Assembly: GCA_002385545.1 (NCBI GenBank)
Contig: DGDR01000135.1
Span: 1 to 5,305 of the forward strand
Source of the DNA: Clostridium sp. UBA3947
GTDB lineage: Bacteria; Bacillota; Clostridia; Clostridiales; Clostridiaceae
Direction of reading: 5' to 3'
DNA: 5,305 bases
The position numbers and the translations under genes are program-made. Of the stretch, positions 1-5,305 are shown piece by piece. How positions within the stretch are numbered: the first letter of the stretch is position 1; every line of letters starts with the position of its first letter. Under the pieces are notes generated by a model. It did no database searches, was not told the origin of the DNA, and saw only the letters and a program-made list of their open reading frames with translations.

Positions 1-82
1 TATGTTTGACAAACCAACAAATTTAAAATTAATTTAAATTTTATAGAATTCAAAGTAATTTGATAGCTAAGCTTAAATATGA

Positions 83-120
83 ATGTATATTTATACATAA
101 CCGTATGAATAGTTATACTT
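83..120. promoter_or_regulatory. Tandem near-palindromic repeats, candidate operator (ARG-box-like)
   Basis: Seen: ATGTATATTTATACAT at 83-98 is a perfect inverted repeat with 7-bp arms and a 2-nt centre. A second copy, ATGAATAGTTATACTT at 105-120, matches it at 13 of 16 positions and lies exactly 22 bp further on, about two helical turns. Known: ArgR/AhrC ARG boxes follow roughly TGAATNNNNATTCA and often occur as tandem pairs about 21 bp centre to centre. Copy one reads TGtATNNNNATaCA and copy two TGAATNNNNATaCt. Inference: this is a binding site for a dimeric or hexameric regulator, possibly ArgR. It lies upstream of the predicted gltX -35 box, so it could act on gltX or on a divergent gene beyond the left edge. 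The AT-rich background makes the family assignment uncertain. Confidence 0.42.
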
Positions 121-140
121 ACTAAAAATGCTAGCTAATA

Positions 141-169
141 TTGACTTTAATCTTCTGTTAATATAATAT
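141..169 (+). promoter_or_regulatory. Probable sigma-A promoter of gltX
   Basis: TTGACT at 141-146 is a 5/6 match to the -35 consensus. It is followed by a 17-bp spacer and TAATAT at 164-169. An overlapping TATAAT at 162-167 would give a 15-bp spacer, which is less favourable. Transcription would start near 176 and give a leader of about 70 nt before the gltX ATG. It is the best promoter candidate in the upstream region, but it is a sequence match in AT-rich DNA. Confidence 0.55.
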
Positions 170-197
170 TTATTTAGACTATTAGCAAGTATAAAAC

Positions 198-219
198 AGC
201 TCCTTAAATGGAGTTTTTT
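198..219 (+). terminator. Small terminator-like hairpin in the gltX leader
   Basis: AGCTCC at 198-203 pairs with GGAGTT at 210-215 (one G-U pair) around a 6-nt loop, and the strand runs into T214-T219. The form is that of an intrinsic terminator, but the stem is only 6 bp and therefore weak. It lies between the predicted gltX promoter and the gltX ribosome binding site. It could attenuate gltX transcription, or it could be the end of a transcript entering from the left if the promoter call is wrong. No T-box motif (TGGNACC) occurs nearby, so it is not a T-box leader. Confidence 0.4.
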
Positions 220-231
220 ATTTTACATATC

Positions 232-236
232 GGGAG
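232..236 (+). promoter_or_regulatory. Ribosome binding site that sets the gltX start
   Basis: GGGAG at 232-236 sits 8 nt before the ATG at 245. The in-frame GTG at 236 overlaps this site and has no Shine-Dalgarno sequence of its own at a usable distance. The ATG is therefore the more likely start, and the protein begins MSNKK. Confidence 0.8.
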
Positions 237-244
237 TGAATAAA

Positions 245-1711
245 ATGTCAAATAAAAAAATTAGAACTAGATTTGCACCCAGTCCTACAGGGTATATGCA
301 CGTAGGTAATTTGAGAACTGCTCTTTATGCTTATTTAATTGCTAAGCATGAAGGTGGGGATTTTATTTTAAGAATTGAAGATACAGACCAAGAAAGATAT
401 GTAGAAGGAGCAGTAGAAGTAATTTATAAAACCCTTCAATTAACTGGTCTAAAACATGATGAGGGCCCAGATATTGGGGGAGACTATGGGCCTTATGTTC
501 AAAGCCAGAGAAAAGATATATATTTAAAATACGCTAAGGAACTTATAGAAAAAGGTGAGGCTTATTATTGCTTTTGTGATAAAGAAAGGTTGGAGTCTTT
601 AAAAGTAAATGCAGAGGATACAAAAGGTGCTGTAAAATACGATAAACATTGCCTTCATCTTTCTCAAGAGGAAATCAATAAAAAATTAGCGGAAGGTATT
701 CCTTATGTAATAAGACAAAACAATCCTACTGAAGGTACTACTAGTTTCGATGATGTAATATATGGTAAAATCGAAGTAGATAACTCGGATTTAGAAGATA
801 TGATATTAATAAAGTCTGATGGTTTACCTACATACAATTTTGCTAACGTAGTAGATGATCATTTAATGGGTATAACTCATGTTGTTAGAGGAAGTGAATA
901 TCTATCTTCATCTCCGAAATATAATCGTCTTTATGAAGCCTTTGGTTGGGAGATACCTATTTATGTCCATTGTCCTCCTATAATGAAAGATGCACATCAA
1001 AAACTGTCTAAGAGAAACGGGGATGCTTCCTTTGAAGATTTACTTGAAAAGGGATATTTAAAGGATGCCATATTAAACTATATAGCCTTATTAGGTTGGA
1101 ACCCAGGAACAAACGAAGAAATATTCAGTTTAGAGCAGTTAGTTGAAATATTTGACTATAAGAATATAAACAAGTCCCCTGCTATTTTTGATACTGTAAA
1201 GTTAAAATGGATGAATGGTGAATATATAAAAAAGTTATCCTTAGATGAGTTTCATGAAAAAGCATTACCTTATTATAAGCAGTCCATTAAGAACCCTTCC
1301 ATCGACTTGAAAAAAATATCTGCACTACTTCAATCAAGGGTTGAGATATTAAGTGATATTCCTGAAAAAGTAGATTTTTTTGATAATCTACCTGAATACG
1401 GAGTAGAACTATACGTTCATAAAAAAATGAAGACAAATGAAGAAAATTCTTTACTAGCTCTAGAGAAAGCTTACGAAAAGTTATCCCTTTTGGAAAACTG
1501 GACATTTAATGAAATTGAAAACACCTTAATGAATCTAGTTAAGGAAATGGAAGTTAAAAACAGTCAGGTGTTATGGCCTGTTAGAACTGCCCTATCTGGC
1601 AAGCAATCGTCACCAGGGGGAGCCTTTGAACTAGCTGAAATATTAGGTAAAGATGAAACCTTAAATCGAATTAAAATTGGTATAGCTAAATTGAAAAATA
1701 CTCAGAACTAA
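245..1711 (+). CDS. gltX: Glutamyl-tRNA synthetase (class I)
   Basis: Cytoplasmic enzyme that uses ATP to join glutamate to tRNA-Glu. In bacteria lacking GlnRS it also charges tRNA-Gln, which is then amidated. The protein has 488 aa from the ATG at 245, normal for a bacterial GluRS. Visible in order: [10 protein letters not shown] (residues 7-16), the HIGH-type motif HVGN (19-22), and a zinc-site pattern C109-x-C111-x24-C136-x-H138 with the same arrangement as the E. coli enzyme. Next come [11 protein letters not shown] (215-225) and the KMSKS-type motif KLSKR (253-257). The C-terminal half is the helical anticodon-binding domain, ending in the family segment [11 protein letters not shown]. 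An upstream GTG at 236 would add three residues but overlaps the Shine-Dalgarno site. The gene stands alone on this strand and ends at a strong hairpin. Whether the enzyme is discriminating cannot be told from sequence alone. Confidence 0.98.
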   Translation: MSNKKIRTRFAPSPTGYMHVGNLRTALYAYLIAKHEGGDFILRIEDTDQERYVEGAVEVIYKTLQLTGLKHDEGPDIGGDYGPYVQSQRKDIYLKYAKELIEKGEAYYCFCDKERLESLKVNAEDTKGAVKYDKHCLHLSQEEINKKLAEGIPYVIRQNNPTEGTTSFDDVIYGKIEVDNSDLEDMILIKSDGLPTYNFANVVDDHLMGITHVVRGSEYLSSSPKYNRLYEAFGWEIPIYVHCPPIMKDAHQKLSKRNGDASFEDLLEKGYLKDAILNYIALLGWNPGTNEEIFSLEQLVEIFDYKNINKSPAIFDTVKLKWMNGEYIKKLSLDEFHEKALPYYKQSIKNPSIDLKKISALLQSRVEILSDIPEKVDFFDNLPEYGVELYVHKKMKTNEENSLLALEKAYEKLSLLENWTFNEIENTLMNLVKEMEVKNSQVLWPVRTALSGKQSSPGGAFELAEILGKDETLNRIKIGIAKLKNTQN

Positions 1712-1713
1712 AA

Positions 1714-1758
1714 AACCCCCATACTAAATACTTTAATATGGTATTTAGTATGGGGGTT
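1714..1758. terminator. Bidirectional intrinsic terminator between convergent genes
   Basis: A perfect 18-bp stem is formed by 1714-1731 and 1741-1758 around a 9-nt loop. On the plus strand it follows the gltX stop by 2 nt and is followed by TTCCTTTTT. On the minus strand it is followed by TTTTTT (1715-1710), which overlaps the gltX stop codon. It should therefore terminate gltX and the leftward two-gene unit alike. The last four codons and the TAA of the exonuclease-like gene lie within the right half of the hairpin, so that sequence is both coding and structural. Confidence 0.93.
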
Positions 1759-2410
1759 CCTTTTTGAACTTGCTTATAAAAGAATTCCAATTTACCAATA
1801 TTTCAAATAAGCTTACTACATCTTGTTCATTGTATAGTAGAATTGTTTGAATCTTTTCTCTAGGCATTCTATTAATATAATCTTTATCTTTCATAATTTT
1901 GCTAAAGGTTTTAGCTAGATTGGCTCCACTTATTTGCTTGTTTTCACGTACAATATTAAATTGCTTTTCAATAGTTTTTAGGCCTGTGCATATTCCAGTA
2001 ATGTCTTTAAAAAGGTCTTGTATGTCTACCTTAACAAAATTGTCAAAGTTAAAAGGCACTTTATATCTTTGAAACAGATAGTTAATAACGGTAAAATCAT
2101 TGTTACCAGAAAAAGTTACTATATGATTTTTTCCATCATTATAAGCTTTTTCAAAATAACTCTTGGCCATTCGGACTATAGTTGGAGCATCTGTTTTATT
2201 TTCAATCATATATTGGGTTACTTTCAGTATTTTTATTTTAGAATCATAATAACAGGATCCAAAAACACCAATACATATGGGCCTTCTATAAACATAATGC
2301 TCCAAGTCAAAAAAAATGGCTCTATCAATTATTTCGTTATAACCCTCTATTTCGGGATTTTCTGTTGCTATAAGATTCTTTACATCTATTACATTTTCTC
2401 TAACTATCAC
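1745..2410 (-). CDS. RNase H-like / DnaQ-type 3'-5' exonuclease domain protein
   Basis: Predicted metal-dependent nuclease of the DEDD (RNase_H_2, YprB-like) group; the substrate is unknown. The protein has 221 aa. Motif I is FFDLEHY with D35 and E37. A motif II-like segment is FSGNNDF (100-106, D105), and D129 in VDIQDLF may be a further acidic site. Motif III is YNEQDV (193-198, D197), matching the YNxxDV form of this family. These residues would bind two metal ions. The protein consists of this domain only, without the C-terminal TPR region of YprB, and has no signal peptide or membrane segment. The start codon is GTG at 2410, 14 nt after the stop of the HAD gene, with a weak Shine-Dalgarno (GAGTG, 2416-2420), suggesting co-transcription and perhaps translational coupling. 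Its 3' end lies inside the terminator shared with gltX. The family call is fairly sure; the biological role is unknown. Confidence 0.82.
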   Translation of the reverse strand: MIVRENVIDVKNLIATENPEIEGYNEIIDRAIFFDLEHYVYRRPICIGVFGSCYYDSKIKILKVTQYMIENKTDAPTIVRMAKSYFEKAYNDGKNHIVTFSGNNDFTVINYLFQRYKVPFNFDNFVKVDIQDLFKDITGICTGLKTIEKQFNIVRENKQISGANLAKTFSKIMKDKDYINRMPREKIQTILLYNEQDVVSLFEILVNWNSFISKFKKEPPY

Positions 2411-2424
2411 CTTATCACTCTTTT

Positions 2425-3153
2425 CTATAATAAGCGAATATCCTTTGCTGTTAAACTATAAATAACATCTTTACGCTCTACTACAATTTGAATTTTCTCA
2501 CTAATAACTTCATCTTCTAAAACCTTTTTTAGCAATTCCCTAGTAGGATTAACACATATAGGATATTTCACCTTTTTAAACATAGAGAAGTCACCAGAAG
2601 TATCGCCATATGCATAGCAAAGATTTAAATCCAAATTATATTTTTCTGTAAAATAATCTATAGCCTTGCTCTTGCTTTTGCTATCCCACATAGGTATAAC
2701 CTCACCAGTATATAAGCTGTTTTCATCTATTACGTATTCTGCCCCCAAGTAATCATCAAAACCGTGTTTCACAGACATTTCTCTTACTAATTCTAGAGGA
2801 CTTCCTGATATAGTTATAACCTTATGCCCTTGATTTTTATGCCATTTAATTCTATCTCGAGTAAAAGTATAAACTCTGTCTCCCTTTTGCTCCACAACTC
2901 TTTTTGCAATAAAATCAATTTGTGACTTATGCAAGCCCTTCACAGCCTCAATATATATATCTGCTACTTTCAATAAGTAATCATCATAATTCCCCTGTCT
3001 TTTATCCCAACGCTGATATTCAGGTCTTACCTCGTTATACCATTTTTCAGGCTTTATTATTTCAGATTTTACTAATTTCTTAAATATTTCTGCTATAAGA
3101 CCTTCTCTATAAAGGGTTCCATCAATATCGAAAAATGCAGCACAATTTCCCAT
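2425..3153 (-). CDS. HAD-IB family (SerB-like) phosphatase
   Basis: Predicted cytoplasmic phosphohydrolase acting through an aspartyl-phosphate intermediate; substrate unknown. The protein has 242 aa and all four HAD motifs can be seen. Motif I is FFDIDGT, with nucleophile D9 and acid/base D11. Motif II is TISGSP (114-119, S116). The motif III lysine is among K159, K161 and K163 in WDSKSKSKAI. Motif IV is YGDTSGD (182-188, D184 and D188). The roughly 90 residues between motif I and motif II form a helical cap, as in the phosphoserine-phosphatase-like HAD-IB subfamily. SerB itself is possible but not supported, since no serine-pathway gene is nearby. The ATG at 3153 is preceded by an excellent Shine-Dalgarno AAGGAGG (3159-3165) with a 5-nt gap. 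It is the first gene of a two-gene unit with the exonuclease-like gene 14 nt downstream. C-terminal residues after about 215 are not recognised. Confidence 0.9.
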   Translation of the reverse strand: MGNCAAFFDIDGTLYREGLIAEIFKKLVKSEIIKPEKWYNEVRPEYQRWDKRQGNYDDYLLKVADIYIEAVKGLHKSQIDFIAKRVVEQKGDRVYTFTRDRIKWHKNQGHKVITISGSPLELVREMSVKHGFDDYLGAEYVIDENSLYTGEVIPMWDSKSKSKAIDYFTEKYNLDLNLCYAYGDTSGDFSMFKKVKYPICVNPTRELLKKVLEDEVISEKIQIVVERKDVIYSLTAKDIRLL

Positions 3154-3183
3154 AGAATCCTCCTTATTTGATTCTTATATTTT

Positions 3184-3189
3184 ATTATA
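3184..3189 (-). promoter_or_regulatory. Possible -10 element for the HAD/exonuclease unit
   Basis: The minus strand reads TATAAT at 3189-3184, about 30 nt upstream of the HAD start codon and downstream of the argS terminator. The hexamer 17 nt upstream, TTTTAA, is a poor -35. A local promoter is expected because the argS transcript should stop just before this point, but the exact site is uncertain. Confidence 0.35.
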
Positions 3190-3224
3190 GTCTATTATCC
3201 ATATTTTTAAAACCAAATATTGTG

Positions 3225-3261
3225 ATATAAAACAATAAAGCTGACCAAAGCCAGCTTTATT
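3225..3261 (-). terminator. Intrinsic terminator of argS
   Basis: On the minus strand, AATAAAGCTG (3261-3252) pairs perfectly with CAGCTTTATT (3243-3234) around an 8-nt loop. It is followed by a T-rich stretch GTTTTAT (3233-3227). The stem begins directly after the argS TAA codon. The T tract is interrupted by one G, so some read-through into the HAD gene is possible. Confidence 0.85.
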
Positions 3262-4950
3262 TTACATCTCTTCTACTACATCTATACCTAATAGACCTAA
3301 ACCATTTTTAATTACTTGACAAGCAGCTTGAACCAGCTTAATTCTAGCCTTCTTTAATTCTTCATCTTCTACATTAAGTACACTATGCATATGATAAAAC
3401 TTATTAAAGGCTTTAGCTACATCTATAATATAACGTGTAACCACTGAAGGTTCATTTCTTTCAATGCTTAGGAAGATAGAATTTTGGAAATTTGAAATTA
3501 ATTTAACCAATTCAAACTCTTCTGATGTTGATAATTTAGAGTAGTCAGCCTCATCTGGTGTAGTATCAGCCATCATAAGAAGCTTAATACCTCGGGCATA
3601 CGCATATTGAACATAAGGCCCTGTTTCACCATCAAAGCTTAACATTTCCTTCCAATCGAATACAATATCTTTTTCTCTGTGATTTTTTAAATAAGTAAAA
3701 ATTACTGCTCCAATACCAATTTTCTTTGCTATTACTTCCTTGTTTTCTAGCTTCCTATCCTTCATTATTTCCAAGGTTTTATCTATAGCTTCATTTAATA
3801 AATCTTCAAGGAAAACTACGTCGCCTTTTCTTGTAGATAGCTTTTTATCAGCGAATTTTACTAAACCAAAACCTACATGAATACAATCATCAGCCCAGTC
3901 ATATCCCATTAATTTTAAAGTAGTGAATACCTGTTTAAAATGTAATGCTTGAGGAGTGCCCACTACATAAATATTTTTGTAGAAATCATAGGTTTTCTTT
4001 CTATATATAGCAGCCGCTAAATCTCTTGTAGCATAAATAGTTGCTCCATCAGCCTTTTTAATAATACAGGGTGGCATGTTATATTCATCAAGCATAACAA
4101 CCTTAGCACCATTACTTTCTACTAATAAGCCTTTGCTTTCTATTTCCTCAACTACTGCATCCATTTTATCACTATAGAAACTTTCACCGGCATATGAATC
4201 AAATTCTACATTTAGCATTTTATATATTTTGTCAAATTCTTTTAAACTTAATTCTTTAAATTTGTTCCAGAGGCTTACTTCTTCTTCAGCTCCATCTTCC
4301 AATCTCTTGAAGTACATTCTTGCCTCATCTTCATATTCTGGGTGTATCTCTGCTTCATCATGGAACTTAACATAAATCCTAAGTAATTCATTAATTGGAT
4401 CCTGATGAAGCTTTTCCTCGTCTGCCCATCCTTTTTTATAGGCAGCAATTAATTTTCCAAACTGTGTTCCCCAATCTCCTAGATGATTTACCCTTACACA
4501 GTTATAACCAGCAAAGGATAAGATTTTATACAATGAATTTCCAATAGCAGTAGTAAATAAGTGTCCTACGTGGAAGGGTTTTGCAATATTAGGTGATGAA
4601 TACTCCACTACAACAGTCTTACTCTTACCAACATCAGAACTTCCGTAAAGATCCTTTTCATTTAATACTTTTTCAATAGTATTTTTAATAAACACTGTTT
4701 TATCTACGAAAAAGTTTATGTATGGTCCTACTGTTTCAATCTTCTCAAAGCCATCGATATTAAGCTTAGCTTTTAATTCTTCAGCAATCATATTTGGTGC
4801 TTTTCTAAAGAGCTTTGCTAATTGAAAGCAAGGGAAAGCATAATCTCCCATTTCTTGTTTTGGAGGTATTTCAATCAACTTCTCTAAGGAAACTAAATCC
4901 ATGTCTATATGCTCTTTTAAACTTTCAGCTATTATCTTTTTGTAATCCAA
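3262..4950 (-). CDS. argS: Arginyl-tRNA synthetase (class I)
   Basis: Cytoplasmic enzyme that joins arginine to tRNA-Arg using ATP; like GluRS it needs the tRNA to activate its amino acid. The protein has 562 aa, typical for bacterial ArgRS. Visible in order: an N-terminal tRNA D-loop recognition domain (about 1-85), then [17 protein letters not shown] with the HIGH-type motif HVGH (127-130). The catalytic core contains [13 protein letters not shown] (155-167). The KMSKS-equivalent is KLSTRKG (370-376), the form usual in this enzyme. [15 protein letters not shown] (439-453) leads into the DALR anticodon-binding domain, which ends in a C-terminal Met as is common in the family. The start codon is TTG at 4950, supported by the Shine-Dalgarno GAAGGAG 8 nt upstream; no ATG lies nearby in frame. 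It is controlled by the T-box leader immediately upstream and transcribed as a single gene ending in its own terminator. Confidence 0.98.
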   Translation of the reverse strand: MDYKKIIAESLKEHIDMDLVSLEKLIEIPPKQEMGDYAFPCFQLAKLFRKAPNMIAEELKAKLNIDGFEKIETVGPYINFFVDKTVFIKNTIEKVLNEKDLYGSSDVGKSKTVVVEYSSPNIAKPFHVGHLFTTAIGNSLYKILSFAGYNCVRVNHLGDWGTQFGKLIAAYKKGWADEEKLHQDPINELLRIYVKFHDEAEIHPEYEDEARMYFKRLEDGAEEEVSLWNKFKELSLKEFDKIYKMLNVEFDSYAGESFYSDKMDAVVEEIESKGLLVESNGAKVVMLDEYNMPPCIIKKADGATIYATRDLAAAIYRKKTYDFYKNIYVVGTPQALHFKQVFTTLKLMGYDWADDCIHVGFGLVKFADKKLSTRKGDVVFLEDLLNEAIDKTLEIMKDRKLENKEVIAKKIGIGAVIFTYLKNHREKDIVFDWKEMLSFDGETGPYVQYAYARGIKLLMMADTTPDEADYSKLSTSEEFELVKLISNFQNSIFLSIERNEPSVVTRYIIDVAKAFNKFYHMHSVLNVEDEELKKARIKLVQAACQVIKNGLGLLGIDVVEEM

Positions 4951-4958
4951 ATTATCAG

Positions 4959-4965
4959 CTCCTTC
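4959..4965 (-). promoter_or_regulatory. Ribosome binding site that sets the argS TTG start
   Basis: The minus strand reads GAAGGAG at 4965-4959, followed by 8 nt and TTG at 4950-4948. The next in-frame methionine is residue 17, inside the conserved N-terminal domain, so the TTG is the only well-placed start. Confidence 0.88.
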
Positions 4966-4982
4966 ATTTATTTTTCTAATTT

Positions 4983-5020
4983 AAAAAACCCACCTCTAAT
5001 ATAATTATAGAGACGGGTTT
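4983..5020 (-). terminator. T-box-controlled terminator in the argS leader
   Basis: On the minus strand, 5020-5008 pairs with 4998-4986 in a 13-bp stem (AAACCCGTCTCTA with TAGAGGTGGGTTT, including two adjacent G-U pairs). The loop has 9 nt and the stem runs into T4988-T4983. Its 5' arm is also the 3' half of the antiterminator. There UGGAG (5039-5035) pairs with CUCUA (5012-5008), and GCGG (5027-5024) pairs with CCGU (5016-5013), leaving the 7-nt bulge UGGUACC. The two folds exclude each other, as in other transcriptional T-box switches. Confidence 0.92.
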
Positions 5021-5218
5021 ATTCCGCGGTACCACTCCATTTGACTAAATATATAGTCCACTCCAAGCTTTAACGCAGCTAACGACTGCCCTACTTTTTC
5101 GGGTGTTTCTCCGAGGCTCTCTTCATTTACTATATTCTATGGGGCTTACACCCTCCCCCACTCGCTTAAGAAATCTAGCAAACTACTCTCCTCATCAAAG
5201 AATTTTTATCTTAATTTT
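4983..5218 (-). ncRNA. T-box riboswitch leader of argS
   Basis: Cis-acting leader RNA that senses uncharged tRNA-Arg and prevents termination before argS. The T-box core AGTGGTACCGCGG spans 5036-5024. Stem I: GAGG (5193-5190) pairs with CCUC (5116-5113). The specifier loop has the S-turn strands AGUA (5187-5184) and GAA (5124-5122). The upper stem is 5182-5169 with 5138-5126, with one mismatch and one extra base. The apical hairpin 5160-5156/5144-5140 carries a GGGUGUAAG loop like those that contact the tRNA elbow. The order GAA, one base, triplet, purine, lower stem places the specifier at 5120-5118, reading AGA (Arg). About 5103-5075 can form stem II elements. Stem III is GACTA/TAGTC (5058-5054/5047-5043). 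The bulge UGGU should pair with a tRNA 3' end of ACCA. The leader is complete, with no visible decay. Confidence 0.96.
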
Positions 5219-5224
5219 TTATAA

Positions 5225-5253
5225 ATTATATAATGAAGATAAGCTGTTGTCAA
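5225..5253 (-). promoter_or_regulatory. Consensus sigma-A promoter of argS
   Basis: On the minus strand TTGACA (5253-5248) and TATAAT (5230-5225) both match consensus exactly, with a 17-bp spacer. Transcription should start near 5218, directly before the T-box leader. Such a strong promoter fits a gene whose output is limited by attenuation rather than by initiation. Confidence 0.93.
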
Positions 5254-5305
5254 TATTGTTGTTACTTTTATGACAATTATATGTGTAGGATTACAATACA
5301 TATGT

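Noticed and set aside
6..34. TTGACA at 6-11 as a second upstream promoter
   Set aside because: No acceptable -10 box is found at 16-18 bp; the best candidate matches only about half the consensus.
134..186. GCTAATA (134-140) and TATTAGC (180-186) inverted repeat flanking the gltX promoter
   Set aside because: The 7-bp arms are 39 nt apart, do not extend, and are AT-rich; chance is a sufficient explanation.
1..235. A T-box leader or tRNA gene upstream of gltX
   Set aside because: There is no TGGNACC core, no stem I motifs and no cloverleaf, so only the promoter, repeats and small hairpin are supported.
1287..1505. Minus-strand open frame of 72 codons
   Set aside because: It lies wholly inside gltX on the opposite strand, has no recognisable domain, and the gltX frame is unambiguous here.
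2018..2461. Plus-strand open frame of 147 codons
   Set aside because: It is antisense to the exonuclease-like gene and the end of the HAD gene, both of which carry catalytic motifs. Its hydrophobic, Ile/Tyr/Phe-rich product is what AT-rich antisense DNA gives.
3154..3261. A small gene between argS and the HAD gene
   Set aside because: The 108-bp gap is filled by the argS terminator, a possible promoter and the HAD ribosome binding site; no open frame with a ribosome binding site was seen.
5284..5300. TGTA-GGAT-TACA symmetry and a loose ARG-box-like match upstream of the argS promoter
   Set aside because: The arms are only 4 bp and the ARG-box match fails at several symmetric positions. It is single and much weaker than the pair at 83-120.

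Overview
The window looks like chromosomal DNA from a low-GC Firmicute, most likely an anaerobic member of the Clostridia. The base composition is strongly AT-rich. Shine-Dalgarno sites are strong, and GTG and TTG start codons are used. One promoter matches the sigma-A consensus exactly, and a T-box riboswitch controls an aminoacyl-tRNA synthetase. The genus cannot be fixed from the sequence alone. Apart from one pair of poorly characterised genes this is housekeeping sequence, and there is no sign of a mobile element, phage, CRISPR array or defence island.

Layout. Positions 1-244 are non-coding. They hold a tandem pair of near-palindromic 16-bp repeats (candidate operator, 83-120), a probable promoter (141-169) and a small terminator-like hairpin (198-219). 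gltX (glutamyl-tRNA synthetase, 245-1711) follows on the plus strand. An 18-bp perfect hairpin at 1714-1758 ends gltX and also ends the genes arriving from the other side. The remaining genes are on the minus strand. A two-gene unit of a HAD-IB phosphatase-like protein (2425-3153) and a DnaQ/RNase H-like exonuclease-domain protein (1745-2410) runs leftwards into that hairpin. Upstream of it is argS (arginyl-tRNA synthetase, 3262-4950), which has its own terminator at 3225-3261. argS is preceded by a complete T-box leader (about 4983-5218) and a consensus promoter (5225-5253).

How it works together. gltX and argS charge tRNAs with Glu and Arg for translation. argS is predicted to be transcribed fully only when uncharged tRNA-Arg binds its leader. 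The specifier triplet reads AGA when the leader is aligned with known stem I architecture, and the antiterminator and terminator can be drawn as exclusive folds. The HAD and exonuclease-like genes between the synthetases have recognisable catalytic motifs but no substrate that can be read from sequence. The least explained item is the repeat pair upstream of gltX. It resembles tandem ARG boxes in sequence and spacing, and it may serve gltX or a divergent gene beyond the left edge.
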